From: Bacillota bacterium
GTDB taxonomy: Bacteria; Bacillota; Limnochordia; Darwinibacteriales; DTU012
DNA: 38,774 nucleotides
Direction of reading: 5' to 3'
Assembly (NCBI GenBank): GCA_012798795.1
Contig: JAAZMN010000038.1
Coordinates: forward strand, 1-38,774
Notes under the pieces: model-generated
The model's input: the letters and a program-made list of their open reading frames with translations, nothing else
What the model was told of the DNA's origin: nothing
The model's database searches: none
Shown here: in pieces, positions 1-9,341 of the stretch
Position numbering within the stretch: the stretch's first letter is position 1
How the letters are laid out: each line of letters begins with the position of its first letter
Made by a program: the position numbers and the translations under genes

Positions 1-4
1 AAAG

Positions 5-34
5 ATGAAACGGTAAATCCGTTTCTTTTTTTTT
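5..34 (+). terminator. Rho-independent terminator of an upstream gene
   Basis: GAAACGG-TAAAT-CCGTTTC followed by a 9-T run. Confidence 0.85.
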
Positions 35-96
35 GTACCGGCATATACATAAAATAACAAGCGTGTTAAATGTTACCGGTATAGGAGGGAAGCAGC

Positions 97-375
97 GTGT
101 ATATTAAAACAAGCGAATTGCGGCAATTGGATGTTATAAATATCGAGGACGGACGTTTCTTAGGTCATGTTTGCGATGTGGATCTTCATCCAGATACAGG
201 TGCCATACGCTGCTTAATCTTAGAAGGATCTGAAGGTGGATTACTGCGATTTTTCAAACACGATGATATTGAAATTCCATGGCAAGAAGTGGTAATGATA
301 GGGATTGATGTGGTAATTGTAAAAACTGAAGTAGGTAAAGCTAAATCTTATGCATATCGGACATGGCGCAGGTAG
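97..375 (+). CDS. ymxH: YlmC/YmxH family PRC-barrel sporulation protein
   Basis: GTG start after aggaggga; MYIKTSELRQLDVINIEDGRFLGHVCDVDL.. is typical of the YlmC/YmxH family. Confidence 0.8.
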   Translation: MYIKTSELRQLDVINIEDGRFLGHVCDVDLHPDTGAIRCLILEGSEGGLLRFFKHDDIEIPWQEVVMIGIDVVIVKTEVGKAKSYAYRTWRR

Positions 376-423
376 TGATTTTAAGGTATAATGAATCTAT
401 ACAATATTAGGAGTGAACAAACA

Positions 424-879
424 ATGCGATGTCCGTTTTGTCATCATAAAGATAGTAAAGTACTGGATTCACGAGCAACTGAAGAAGGAGCTTCAATTAG
501 GCGCAGGCGCGAATGCACTAAGTGCAGTCGCAGATTTACTACATACGAAAGGCTAGATCAAGTACCTTTTATGATTGTAAAAAAAGATGGTAGGCGCGAA
601 GCTTTCAGCCGCGATAAAATTCTCAATGGTGTATTGAAAGCCTGTGAGAAACGTCCGATTTCTCCAGACCAAATTGAAAAGATGATTGATGATATAGAAA
701 AAGATGTTCGTAATACTACTGAGCGAGAAATTACTTCTAATGAAGTTGGAGAAATTGTGATGGAGCGATTAAAAGAACTCGATGAAGTTGCTTATGTAAG
801 ATTTGCCTCAGTGTATCGGCAGTTTAAAGATATCAATAGTTTTATGAGTGAACTGCAGCAGTTACTTGAGGGAGAGTAA
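424..879 (+). CDS. nrdR: Transcriptional repressor NrdR
   Basis: [17 protein letters not shown] zinc ribbon plus ATP-cone; internal ATG at 424 fits the family N-terminus better than ORF start 391. Confidence 0.95.
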   Translation: MRCPFCHHKDSKVLDSRATEEGASIRRRRECTKCSRRFTTYERLDQVPFMIVKKDGRREAFSRDKILNGVLKACEKRPISPDQIEKMIDDIEKDVRNTTEREITSNEVGEIVMERLKELDEVAYVRFASVYRQFKDINSFMSELQQLLEGE

Positions 880-880
880 T

Positions 881-1642
881 ATGTGGTATCAAGCGGTAGA
901 TAGTGGAAGGGAATTGTGGAAAGTTAAGAATTGGGACAAATATTCATGGTTGACCCATGGATTTACATCGCGGCATTGGGGTAACCTGGCACTGCATGTT
1001 GAGGATATTGCTGATGTAATTACAGAGCGTGAAAGACTCAGCCAATACTTAGGGATTTCCCTGGACAGCTGGGTTGTGGGCAACCAAATTCATAAAGCCA
1101 ATATTCAAAGGGTAAAACCAAGTGATAAGGGACGCGGTGCTGTTGACCATGCTTCTGCATTTTGCGATACCGATGGAATGATTACAGAGTATCCGGGTTT
1201 ATTTTTAGTTACCTTTTATGCAGATTGTGTTCCCCTGTTTTTTGTAGAACCGAAATCTCGGATTATTGGCATAGCACATGCTGGTTGGCGGGGAACCGCA
1301 GCCCAAATAGGCCCGGCGATGGTTAACTATTTTCGTTTGGCTTATCAACAAGCTGATCTTAATCATTTAGAGGTAGCTATCGGCCCTTCAATTGGGAGCT
1401 GCTGCTATCAAATTAGTGAGCAGGTTGCGGAAAATTTTAGTCAACAATCATTAAGCTGTAGTTCAGATGGGATTTATTTAGATTTATGCTTAGCTAATAA
1501 ACTGCAGCTGATTGCCAGTGGAGTAAATGCGAACAATATATTTTTAGCAAACCAGTGCACCTATTGCAATAACTCATTTTTCTCTTTTCGTAGAGAAGGG
1601 AAGAATGCCGGAAGAATGGCTGCCTTTATTTACAGAAGCTAA
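881..1642 (+). CDS. pgeF: Polyphenol oxidase / laccase-domain protein (PgeF/YfiH family)
   Basis: YADCVPLFFVEP, AHAGWRGTA, and C-terminal CTYCN..FFSFRREGKNAGRMAAFI motifs. Confidence 0.9.
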   Translation: MWYQAVDSGRELWKVKNWDKYSWLTHGFTSRHWGNLALHVEDIADVITERERLSQYLGISLDSWVVGNQIHKANIQRVKPSDKGRGAVDHASAFCDTDGMITEYPGLFLVTFYADCVPLFFVEPKSRIIGIAHAGWRGTAAQIGPAMVNYFRLAYQQADLNHLEVAIGPSIGSCCYQISEQVAENFSQQSLSCSSDGIYLDLCLANKLQLIASGVNANNIFLANQCTYCNNSFFSFRREGKNAGRMAAFIYRS

Positions 1643-1712
1643 AACCGTATAAATGCAGTATCATAAAGGAAATCTAGTGGTTTTGTCGAATCTGAAGGTG
1701 AGGTGGTTTTAT

Positions 1713-3947
1713 TTGAGATCACTAAATTCGAAACAACGTGAAATTGCCGGCATTTTATTATTTTTATTAGCGGTATTTTCATTAATGAGTCTTTACTTTG
1801 AATCAACCGGTTGGGTTGGACTTAAGATAAAAAAATGGTTAGAGGTTGCTTTCGGGGAAACAGCAGCTGTTTTTAGTGTAATTCTTATTGTTATTGCCAT
1901 TAGCTTCTTTCGCGGTAAATTTTGGCCGATTAAAATTCGCAAGTTAATTGGTTATTTTCTGCTGCTCAGCTGTTTTATGACAATTTATCATTTGTTAAGT
2001 ATCTATCAAGGATATCAATTGCCTCCGTCCATGGAAGAAGAGATTCATTTTGGGCAGATGGGTTTAGGTGCCGGAGTAGTCGGTGCGATTTTAATGGTTG
2101 TCTTTTTAACGGCCTTCGGCAGAATTGGTAGTTATATTATTATCGGGGGTTTGTCATTAATCGGTATTATTTTAGTATTTAATATTTCCTTTATAAGTCT
2201 GTATAAAAAAGCAGCTTCGTTTTTTGTTAGTATGATGCAAGACATATCATCCGGGATAAAAGATATTATTAGCGAGATAGGCAGTAAAATCGGAGAATTT
2301 AAAGAAAATCATCAAGCACTTGTCAAATTGGAGACATCAGCAGCAGCAGAAAATGATTATACAAAAGGGCAAACCCATGAGATTAATGCTGACAAGCATA
2401 AAGGTAAGCATGAAAAAAGAACTGAAAGAATTAGTACTGCACAAAAACCTGCTCAACCTGAAACAAGTGTTGAAAAAACCAGCAGCTCTGGTTATGAGCA
2501 TCGCAGCAGTACTTATCGTATGCCATCGGTTAACTTACTGAAAAAAAGTTCTCAAAATATTAAGCATAGTCTTTCGGAAAACAAGTCGAAACTGTTGGAA
2601 AAGACCTTTGACAGCTTTGGAATTATCGCCAAAGTAGTTAATGTTTGCCAAGGACCGGTAGTTACCCGCTACGAACTGCAGATAGGCCCTGGAATTAAAG
2701 TAAGCAGGATAACAAGTTTAGCTGATGATTTAGCTCTGGCTTTGGCAGCTACGAATGTACGGATCGAAGCACCGGTTCCCGGTAAATCTGTAGTTGGAAT
2801 CGAAGTTCCCAATAAAACGACTCAACCGGTTTTGATTCGAGATGTTATAGAACATCCGGGTTTTATGAATCATCCTTCTAAGGTCGCTATGGCTTTAGGT
2901 AAAGATATAGCCGGAGAACCAGTAATAGGTGATCTGAAGAAATGGCTTCATCTACTGGTAGCTGGGGCTACAGGTTCTGGGAAAAGTGTATGTTTGAATG
3001 CAATTATTATCAGTCTTTTATTTCGAGCCACACCTGAAGAGGTTAAACTGTTAATGATTGATCCGAAACGCGTTGAATTGGCTAATTATGATGGAATTCC
3101 CCATCTTATATCTCCGGTGATTACAGATTTAAAAAAGGCAGCTACAGCTTTGAAGTGGGCTGCGGGTGAAATGGAACGCAGATATAAACTGTTTGCCGAT
3201 GTGCGAGTTAAGAATATTGAGTCTTATTATCAGTATTGTGATTTACAGAACGAGAAGTTGTCTAAAGAAGATATAGCGCAAGAAGAAGAAGAAATTGAAC
3301 ACTTACCTTATATTGTTATTATTGTAGATGAGTTGGCCGATCTGATGATGGTTGCTGCATCGGAAGTAGAGGATGCCATCTGCCGTCTTGCTCAAATGGC
3401 TCGGGCTACAGGTATGTATTTAATATTATCCACTCAACGACCTTCGGTTGATGTAATTACAGGTTTAATTAAAGCAAATGTTCCTTCCAGAATATCATTT
3501 GCCGTATCATCGCAGATTGATTCTCGTACTATTTTGGATATGGGAGGGGCAGAGCGCTTGATTGGCAAAGGCGATATGCTGTATTATCCAATGGGCGCTT
3601 CTAAACCTAACAGGGCTCAGGGTGCTTACGTATCTGATAAAGAAGTCCAAGCATTAGTTAGATTTTGGAAAAAGCAGGCGGAACCAGAATACGAAGCTGA
3701 AGTTTTAAAAGAGAGTTCAACTGTAAGTGTTGTTTCTGATGATACCGATGAATTACTTGAAGATGCAATTCGTTTGGTTGTGGAAACGGGACAAGCATCA
3801 ATATCAATGCTGCAGAGGCGGTTTCGGATTGGTTATAACCGGGCAGCTCGTTTAATTGATACTATGGAAGTAAGATCAATAGTCGGTCCATATCAGGGAA
3901 GCAAACCCAGAGAGGTTTTAATTGATAGCGATAGTCTAGACTTTTGA
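1713..3947 (+). CDS. ftsK: DNA translocase FtsK/SpoIIIE
   Basis: N-terminal TM segments, Walker A GATGSGKSV, STQRPSVDVITGLIKANVPSRISF, C-terminal gamma winged-helix domain; probable TTG start at 1713 with upstream GGTGAGGTGG. Confidence 0.93.
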   Translation: MRSLNSKQREIAGILLFLLAVFSLMSLYFESTGWVGLKIKKWLEVAFGETAAVFSVILIVIAISFFRGKFWPIKIRKLIGYFLLLSCFMTIYHLLSIYQGYQLPPSMEEEIHFGQMGLGAGVVGAILMVVFLTAFGRIGSYIIIGGLSLIGIILVFNISFISLYKKAASFFVSMMQDISSGIKDIISEIGSKIGEFKENHQALVKLETSAAAENDYTKGQTHEINADKHKGKHEKRTERISTAQKPAQPETSVEKTSSSGYEHRSSTYRMPSVNLLKKSSQNIKHSLSENKSKLLEKTFDSFGIIAKVVNVCQGPVVTRYELQIGPGIKVSRITSLADDLALALAATNVRIEAPVPGKSVVGIEVPNKTTQPVLIRDVIEHPGFMNHPSKVAMALGKDIAGEPVIGDLKKWLHLLVAGATGSGKSVCLNAIIISLLFRATPEEVKLLMIDPKRVELANYDGIPHLISPVITDLKKAATALKWAAGEMERRYKLFADVRVKNIESYYQYCDLQNEKLSKEDIAQEEEEIEHLPYIVIIVDELADLMMVAASEVEDAICRLAQMARATGMYLILSTQRPSVDVITGLIKANVPSRISFAVSSQIDSRTILDMGGAERLIGKGDMLYYPMGASKPNRAQGAYVSDKEVQALVRFWKKQAEPEYEAEVLKESSTVSVVSDDTDELLEDAIRLVVETGQASISMLQRRFRIGYNRAARLIDTMEVRSIVGPYQGSKPREVLIDSDSLDF

Positions 3948-3958
3948 GGTGAGCTTAG

Positions 3959-4327
3959 ATGGAAGATTTAGGTGCATTTCTACAACAAGCTAGGGAAGAA
4001 AGAAATTTAAGTATTGCTGATATTGCTGACAGAACTAAAATCAGGCAGCTGTATTTAACTGCAATTGAAAAAGGGGAAAGGGAGAATTTACCAGAGGAAG
4101 TATATTTACGCGGATTTTTGCGTAGTTATGCTAAGGCTTTGGGAATTGATCCGGAGGAAGTGATTGCTCTCTATGATAACAGGGGTGCTGAACGGATAAA
4201 GCAGTTTGAAAGGGTATCCTTGGTAGATAAGCGCAGAGCTGCACGTCAGCGCCAGAGAATTAACTTTCTTATTGGTGCTGGAATAATCATCATTGTTTTA
4301 TTAGCTTACCATTATTATTTTAGGTAA
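3959..4327 (+). CDS. Helix-turn-helix membrane protein, RodZ-like, short
   Basis: LGAFLQQAREERNLSIADIADRTKIRQLYLTAIEKGE.. HTH plus one C-terminal TM; no extracytoplasmic domain. Confidence 0.8.
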   Translation: MEDLGAFLQQAREERNLSIADIADRTKIRQLYLTAIEKGERENLPEEVYLRGFLRSYAKALGIDPEEVIALYDNRGAERIKQFERVSLVDKRRAARQRQRINFLIGAGIIIIVLLAYHYYFR

Positions 4328-4348
4328 AAGATAGGAGGTATGCGTAAT

Positions 4349-7042
4349 ATGGGAAAAACGAGGAGAACAATCTGGATTGTAATTGGATTGTTTGCAGTTA
4401 TTTTACTAGGCATAATTGCCGGTAGTCACTTTATAACTGAATTAATGTGGTTTAAAGCTTTAGGGTATTCGAAATTGTTTATCACTAGGCTTTCTTGGGA
4501 GTGGGCAGTCAAAATAGCGGCATGGTTGGGTTTATCTCTGTTTTTGTTTATCAATCTAATGATTGTAAAACCCATGATGAAGGGGTTGTTTGTGCGGTTT
4601 CAACAGTCGGGGAAAACTGTAAAAGATAAGCATTTAGTAATTATTTCTGTCTTAGTCTCCTTACTATTAGGCTTAATCTATTCCTCGGGATTTAGTAAAT
4701 ACTATTTTAATATAGCGCAGTTTTTTAATGCTGAATCATTTGATGTGGCAGATCCGGTATTTGGGAAGGATCTGAGTTTCTATTTTTTCATTCTTCCCGT
4801 ATTACAACTACTGACTCATGAATTCATCGGCGTTTTTGTCATTACAGCGGTAATATGTTCTGCAGTCTATTTCTTTACCGGTAATTTTCGTTTTGAAAAT
4901 CATAGATTGACTTTATCTACTTATGCTAAAAGGCACCTATCGGTTTTAGTCGGTTTGATATTTGTTGTGAAAGGAATCGGTTACTATCTGAATACTTTCA
5001 ATTTGTTATTTGAACCCAGTGGAGCCGTGTTTGGTGCGGGCTATACCGATGTTCATATCAGAGTAATCGTTCTTAAGATTTTAATGGTATTGGCATTTTT
5101 CGTAAGTATTATCATTTTTGCTCAATTATACCATTATCGTAAGCTGTTTTTTGGTTCATTGATTCTGTGGTTAGCAGTGAGCTTAATTGGCGGAGTTTTT
5201 CTGCCGCAATTTGTTCAGAATTGGGTGGTTGAACCTAATGAATTTACTCGCGAGCTGCCGTATATAGAGAATCATATTAAGATGACAAGACTTGCTTATG
5301 GGCTGGATGATTTTATCGAAATGAGTTTTCCTGTAAGTGAGCAGTTGACATGGGAAGATATCGAGAGCAGTCGTACTATGATAAATAATATTCGCTTATG
5401 GGATCCTAGGCTGATTCTTCAGACCTACGGTCAGCTTCAAGAAATGCGTCCGTACTATTTATTTAGTGATGCGGATGTGGGACGCTATTGGGTAGACGAT
5501 GAATATCGGGAAGTACTGCTTGCGGCACGGGAATTAGACGTGAGCTTAACTCAAAATAGGAATTGGATTAATGATCATCTTCAGTACACTCATGGGTATG
5601 GGGTAGTAGTCAGTCCTGTTAATGAAGTATCTCGTCAGCAGTTGCCTCAGTTTTGGGTGTCGGATATTCCGCCGAAAGGCAAAAGCGATTTGCAGATTAC
5701 GCAGCCAAGAATTTATTTCGGCGAACGGACTAATGAATATGCAATTGTAAATACTCGGATCGAGGAGTTTGACTATCCAACCGGTGAGGGTAACGCATAC
5801 TATACCTATCAGGGAGAAGCCGGAGTTGAGCTTTCGTCTTTACTGCATCGTTTAGTATTTTCTGTTCGTTTTGGCACTACTAGGCTTTTGTTGTCCAATG
5901 ATATTACTAGAGAAAGCAGAATATTGTTTGATCGTAATATTAAAACAAGGATAAATAAGATTGCTCCATTTTTGCGTTATGATAATGACCCGTATATTGT
6001 CATTTCTGATCAGGGTAACTTATTCTGGATAATTGATGCATATACGGTTTCCAGTCGTTTTCCTTATGCCAAACCTACTCCCGGATGGGGTAATTATATT
6101 CGTAATTCAGTAAAAGTAGTTGTTGATGCGTATAATGGTTCTGTAGGGTTTTACCAAGTCGAAGCTGATCTGCTACTGGAAGCATACAGTGCTATTTTCC
6201 CCGGCTGGTTAAAGCCGCTAAGTGAGATGCCCGAAGATCTGCAGGCTCATTTACGTTATCCGGAGGATTTTTTAGCAATTCAGGCAAAAATTTACGGTAC
6301 TTATCATATGCAGGATACCCGAGTTTTTTATAATCGCGAAGATGTTTGGGTTATGGCTCGTGAAATTTACGCTGAACGTGAACAGGAAGTGGTCCCATAT
6401 TATGTTGTCATGCAGTTAGCTGATGAATTAGCTCCGGAATTGCTGTTGATGATTCCATTTACACCTGTAAGGCGAAACAATATGATTGCCTGGCTTGCAG
6501 CTCGCAATGATGGGGAAAACTATGGTGAGGTCGTTGTCTATCAGTTCCCTAAAGATAGCTTGACGTTAGGGCCTGCCCAAATAGATGCTACAATTGATCA
6601 AGATTCGGATATTTCGCAGTTATTGAGTCTGTGGGGTCAGCGGGGCAGTCAGGTTATCAGGGGCAATCTGTTAGTATTACCAATTAAACATTCAATTTTA
6701 TATGTGGAACCACTATTTTTACAGTCTGAGCAGAGCAGCATGCCTCAGCTGCAGCGAGTAATTGTGGCTCATCAAGATGAATTAGTAATGGAGCAGTCAA
6801 TTGAGCAAGCTCTACGAGTACTTTTTGGCGAGGGCAATGCGGATATAAAAACAGAAGTTCCTAAGGATGTTCAAGCTAGAGTAGAGACTGATTTAGGTGA
6901 AATTTTCTATAGTGAATTGGGGCAGAAGGCATTTGATTTATATAAAAACGCTGAACAAGCTCTGCGTGAGGGAGACTTCACAAGCTTTGGCGAGGCTTGG
7001 GAACAATTAGAATCTGTTCTAAATAGATTAATAAATGAATAA
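4349..7042 (+). CDS. UPF0182 family integral membrane protein
   Basis: 900-aa protein, about 7 N-terminal TM segments, then WVDDEYREVLLAARELD..HLQYTHGYGVVVSPVN and YFGERTNEYAIVNT, typical of UPF0182. Confidence 0.9.
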   Translation: MGKTRRTIWIVIGLFAVILLGIIAGSHFITELMWFKALGYSKLFITRLSWEWAVKIAAWLGLSLFLFINLMIVKPMMKGLFVRFQQSGKTVKDKHLVIISVLVSLLLGLIYSSGFSKYYFNIAQFFNAESFDVADPVFGKDLSFYFFILPVLQLLTHEFIGVFVITAVICSAVYFFTGNFRFENHRLTLSTYAKRHLSVLVGLIFVVKGIGYYLNTFNLLFEPSGAVFGAGYTDVHIRVIVLKILMVLAFFVSIIIFAQLYHYRKLFFGSLILWLAVSLIGGVFLPQFVQNWVVEPNEFTRELPYIENHIKMTRLAYGLDDFIEMSFPVSEQLTWEDIESSRTMINNIRLWDPRLILQTYGQLQEMRPYYLFSDADVGRYWVDDEYREVLLAARELDVSLTQNRNWINDHLQYTHGYGVVVSPVNEVSRQQLPQFWVSDIPPKGKSDLQITQPRIYFGERTNEYAIVNTRIEEFDYPTGEGNAYYTYQGEAGVELSSLLHRLVFSVRFGTTRLLLSNDITRESRILFDRNIKTRINKIAPFLRYDNDPYIVISDQGNLFWIIDAYTVSSRFPYAKPTPGWGNYIRNSVKVVVDAYNGSVGFYQVEADLLLEAYSAIFPGWLKPLSEMPEDLQAHLRYPEDFLAIQAKIYGTYHMQDTRVFYNREDVWVMAREIYAEREQEVVPYYVVMQLADELAPELLLMIPFTPVRRNNMIAWLAARNDGENYGEVVVYQFPKDSLTLGPAQIDATIDQDSDISQLLSLWGQRGSQVIRGNLLVLPIKHSILYVEPLFLQSEQSSMPQLQRVIVAHQDELVMEQSIEQALRVLFGEGNADIKTEVPKDVQARVETDLGEIFYSELGQKAFDLYKNAEQALREGDFTSFGEAWEQLESVLNRLINE

Positions 7043-7089
7043 TTTGTACTGCCTTTCGCATATATTTTCTGCGGAAGGGGGTATATAGC

Positions 7090-7866
7090 TTGTCAAGAAT
7101 CCGAAGAAAAGAGAAAGACGGTCCCGGTTTGTTGTTTATACTAGTTACTTTGATTGTAGTGGCAGTTGTCGGAGCAAAGTTTTTTGGTTTTTATCCGGAA
7201 AGTCCTGAACAGGAAAGTCCCGAACCACATATTTCCTTAGAGGATGAATCGGGTAAAATACCGCCTGCCCTAATGGTACCTAAAGTTTTAGTGTTTCACA
7301 GTCATGCAACTGAAAACTACAAACCAAAAACAAGTCATCAGCATGACTCAGAGCCTGGTGATATTGTGGAAGTAGGAAAAGTGTTTGTTCAGGCTTTGTT
7401 AGAAAAGGGAGTAGCAGCTGTTCATGATCAGACTATTCATGATCGGCCCCGCTACAGTGACGCATTTATTAATTCATCTAAGATAGTAGAAAAAGCACTG
7501 GCTGAAAATTCTCAAATCCAAATGGTTTTAGACATTCACCGAGATGGATTACAGGACAAACCTGCTGGGTACACTACTATAAGGGTTAAAGGGCAGGATG
7601 CTGCTAAGATCTTATTTGTTATTGGCGACAAAGATAATGATATGCTCGAAGAAAACCTTGCTTTTGCAAAACGAATCAGCGATGCATTAGATGCTAAATA
7701 TCCAGGGGTATCTCGTGGTGTTCGCGTATTTAAATCGGATTACAGTCAAGAGCTGCATCCTAACAGTGTAATGGTGGTAATAGGAGATTGGGAAGGTAAT
7801 ACAATTGAACAGGCATGTGCAAGTGCTTTATTATTAGCAGAGGTTATAGTACCGTTAATCAAGTAG
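7090..7866 (+). CDS. SpoIIP-like N-acetylmuramoyl-L-alanine amidase (stage II sporulation protein P family)
   Basis: N-terminal TM; VFHSHATENYKP, VLDIHRDG motifs; TTG start after GGAAGGGGG. Confidence 0.8.
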   Translation: MSRIRRKEKDGPGLLFILVTLIVVAVVGAKFFGFYPESPEQESPEPHISLEDESGKIPPALMVPKVLVFHSHATENYKPKTSHQHDSEPGDIVEVGKVFVQALLEKGVAAVHDQTIHDRPRYSDAFINSSKIVEKALAENSQIQMVLDIHRDGLQDKPAGYTTIRVKGQDAAKILFVIGDKDNDMLEENLAFAKRISDALDAKYPGVSRGVRVFKSDYSQELHPNSVMVVIGDWEGNTIEQACASALLLAEVIVPLIK

Positions 7867-7872
7867 CCGGCG

Positions 7873-7900
7873 AAGGTGGGTCACTTGTGACCTACCTTAC
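7873..7900 (+). terminator. Hairpin/terminator downstream of spoIIP-like gene
   Basis: AAGGTGGGTCAC-TT-GTGACCTACCTT, 12-bp stem with one G:U. Confidence 0.65.
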
Positions 7901-7982
7901 TCATTTTATGTTATTTATTCATATTTTAGCAGCTTATGGGAAATAATAGATTTAGGTGCCAGGCAGTTAAGGGGTGTGCAAA

Positions 7983-9341
7983 ATGAACCAAAGAATTCAT
8001 TTTATTGGAATTGGGGGCACAGGCATGGGTCCTCTGGCAAAGGTTTTTTTGGAAATGGGTTGGCAGGTAAGTGGGTCCGATTTAAAGGCTTCTGAAACAA
8101 CTCATTATTTGCAAAAATTAGGTGCAACAATATCATTGGGACATGCGGCTGAGAATATCGAGGGAGTATGTGATGTGGTTTATTCTTCTGCAATTCCATT
8201 TGACAACCCGGAATTAACTGCAGCGATAGAAAAAAACTTGAATATATATCACCGCTCGGAATTGTTAGCAAAATTACTGAATGAACGCCGAGGGATAGCC
8301 GTTGGGGGAGCTCACGGTAAAACCACAATTACATCAATGATTTCTTGGGTTTTAGATCAAGCTGGGCTGGACCCGACTATTTTAATTGGTGCGAGATTTG
8401 CTCCTTTCGGGCCTGGTGCAAAATTTGGCGGGGGTAATATTGCTGTTGCTGAAGCAGACGAATCAGATCGAAGCTTTCTTCGCTACCACCCTGAAATTGC
8501 CGTTGTCACCAGTATTGAAGCCGATCATTTAGAGAATTATAATGGTGACTTTTCCGAACTGATCAGTACTTATAAGCAGTTTTTAGAAAATGTAAAACCT
8601 AACGGAGTGGCAGTATTAGGTATTGATGATTATGAAGTACGAAAGATAACTGCTGTTTACCCAAATGCACTAACTTATGGTTTTTCAGAAGACGCTAAAT
8701 GGCGTGCAGAGATAACTGAACTTAAACAAGTACAAACAAAATTTTCTTTGTTCTTTCAGGGAGAAAAGTACGGGGATTTTACACTAAAGGTACCGGGTCG
8801 GCATAATGTAAGCAATGCGTGTGCTGCGATTGTGGTGTGCGACTTTTTAGGTTTATCAGCTGAAAAAATTGGACAACATCTTGCTACATTTTCTGGTGCC
8901 CAACGCAGGTTTCAGATTATCTGCGAAAAAAAAGGTGTTACAGTTGTAGATGACTATGCTCATCATCCTACTGAAATTATCGCCACTTTAAGAGCAGTGA
9001 GGGAAGGTTGGGATCGAAGGGTTATTGCAGTTTTTCAACCACATCGGTACAGCAGGACAAAATTTTTGTTCGACGAGTTTACTAAAGCGTTCTTTGATGC
9101 AGACATCATTATCTTAACTGATATTTATGCTCCGCCGCCTGAAGAACCTATAGCAGGAGTAAGTTCGGAGGTAATGGTGAAAAGAATTAGAGCTTTAGGA
9201 AAGGAAGTTTATTTAATTAAAGATCAAAAAGAGGTTGTTCGGTTTCTGATGAAGATTGTCAGGGCTAATGATATAATTATTACGATGGGCGCAGGCCCGA
9301 TTTGGAAAACAGCTAAAGAGGTTTGTCAGTTATTAGATTAA
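7983..9341 (+). CDS. murC: UDP-N-acetylmuramate--L-alanine ligase
   Basis: HFIGIGGTGMGPLAKV, GAHGKTTITSM, HHPTEI, VFQPHRYSRT motifs; ATG 7983 after aaggggtg. Confidence 0.95.
   Translation: MNQRIHFIGIGGTGMGPLAKVFLEMGWQVSGSDLKASETTHYLQKLGATISLGHAAENIEGVCDVVYSSAIPFDNPELTAAIEKNLNIYHRSELLAKLLNERRGIAVGGAHGKTTITSMISWVLDQAGLDPTILIGARFAPFGPGAKFGGGNIAVAEADESDRSFLRYHPEIAVVTSIEADHLENYNGDFSELISTYKQFLENVKPNGVAVLGIDDYEVRKITAVYPNALTYGFSEDAKWRAEITELKQVQTKFSLFFQGEKYGDFTLKVPGRHNVSNACAAIVVCDFLGLSAEKIGQHLATFSGAQRRFQIICEKKGVTVVDDYAHHPTEIIATLRAVREGWDRRVIAVFQPHRYSRTKFLFDEFTKAFFDADIIILTDIYAPPPEEPIAGVSSEVMVKRIRALGKEVYLIKDQKEVVRFLMKIVRANDIIITMGAGPIWKTAKEVCQLLD

Noticed and set aside
889-1083. Antisense short ORF (and similar 60-108 aa ORFs opposite murC, recA, rny, lysA, scpA)
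   Set aside because: Opposite to well-identified genes, no convincing SD, compositionally like translated antisense codons.
2320-2541. 73-aa plus-strand ORF within ftsK
   Set aside because: Overlaps the low-complexity linker of ftsK in another frame; no RBS or recognisable domain.
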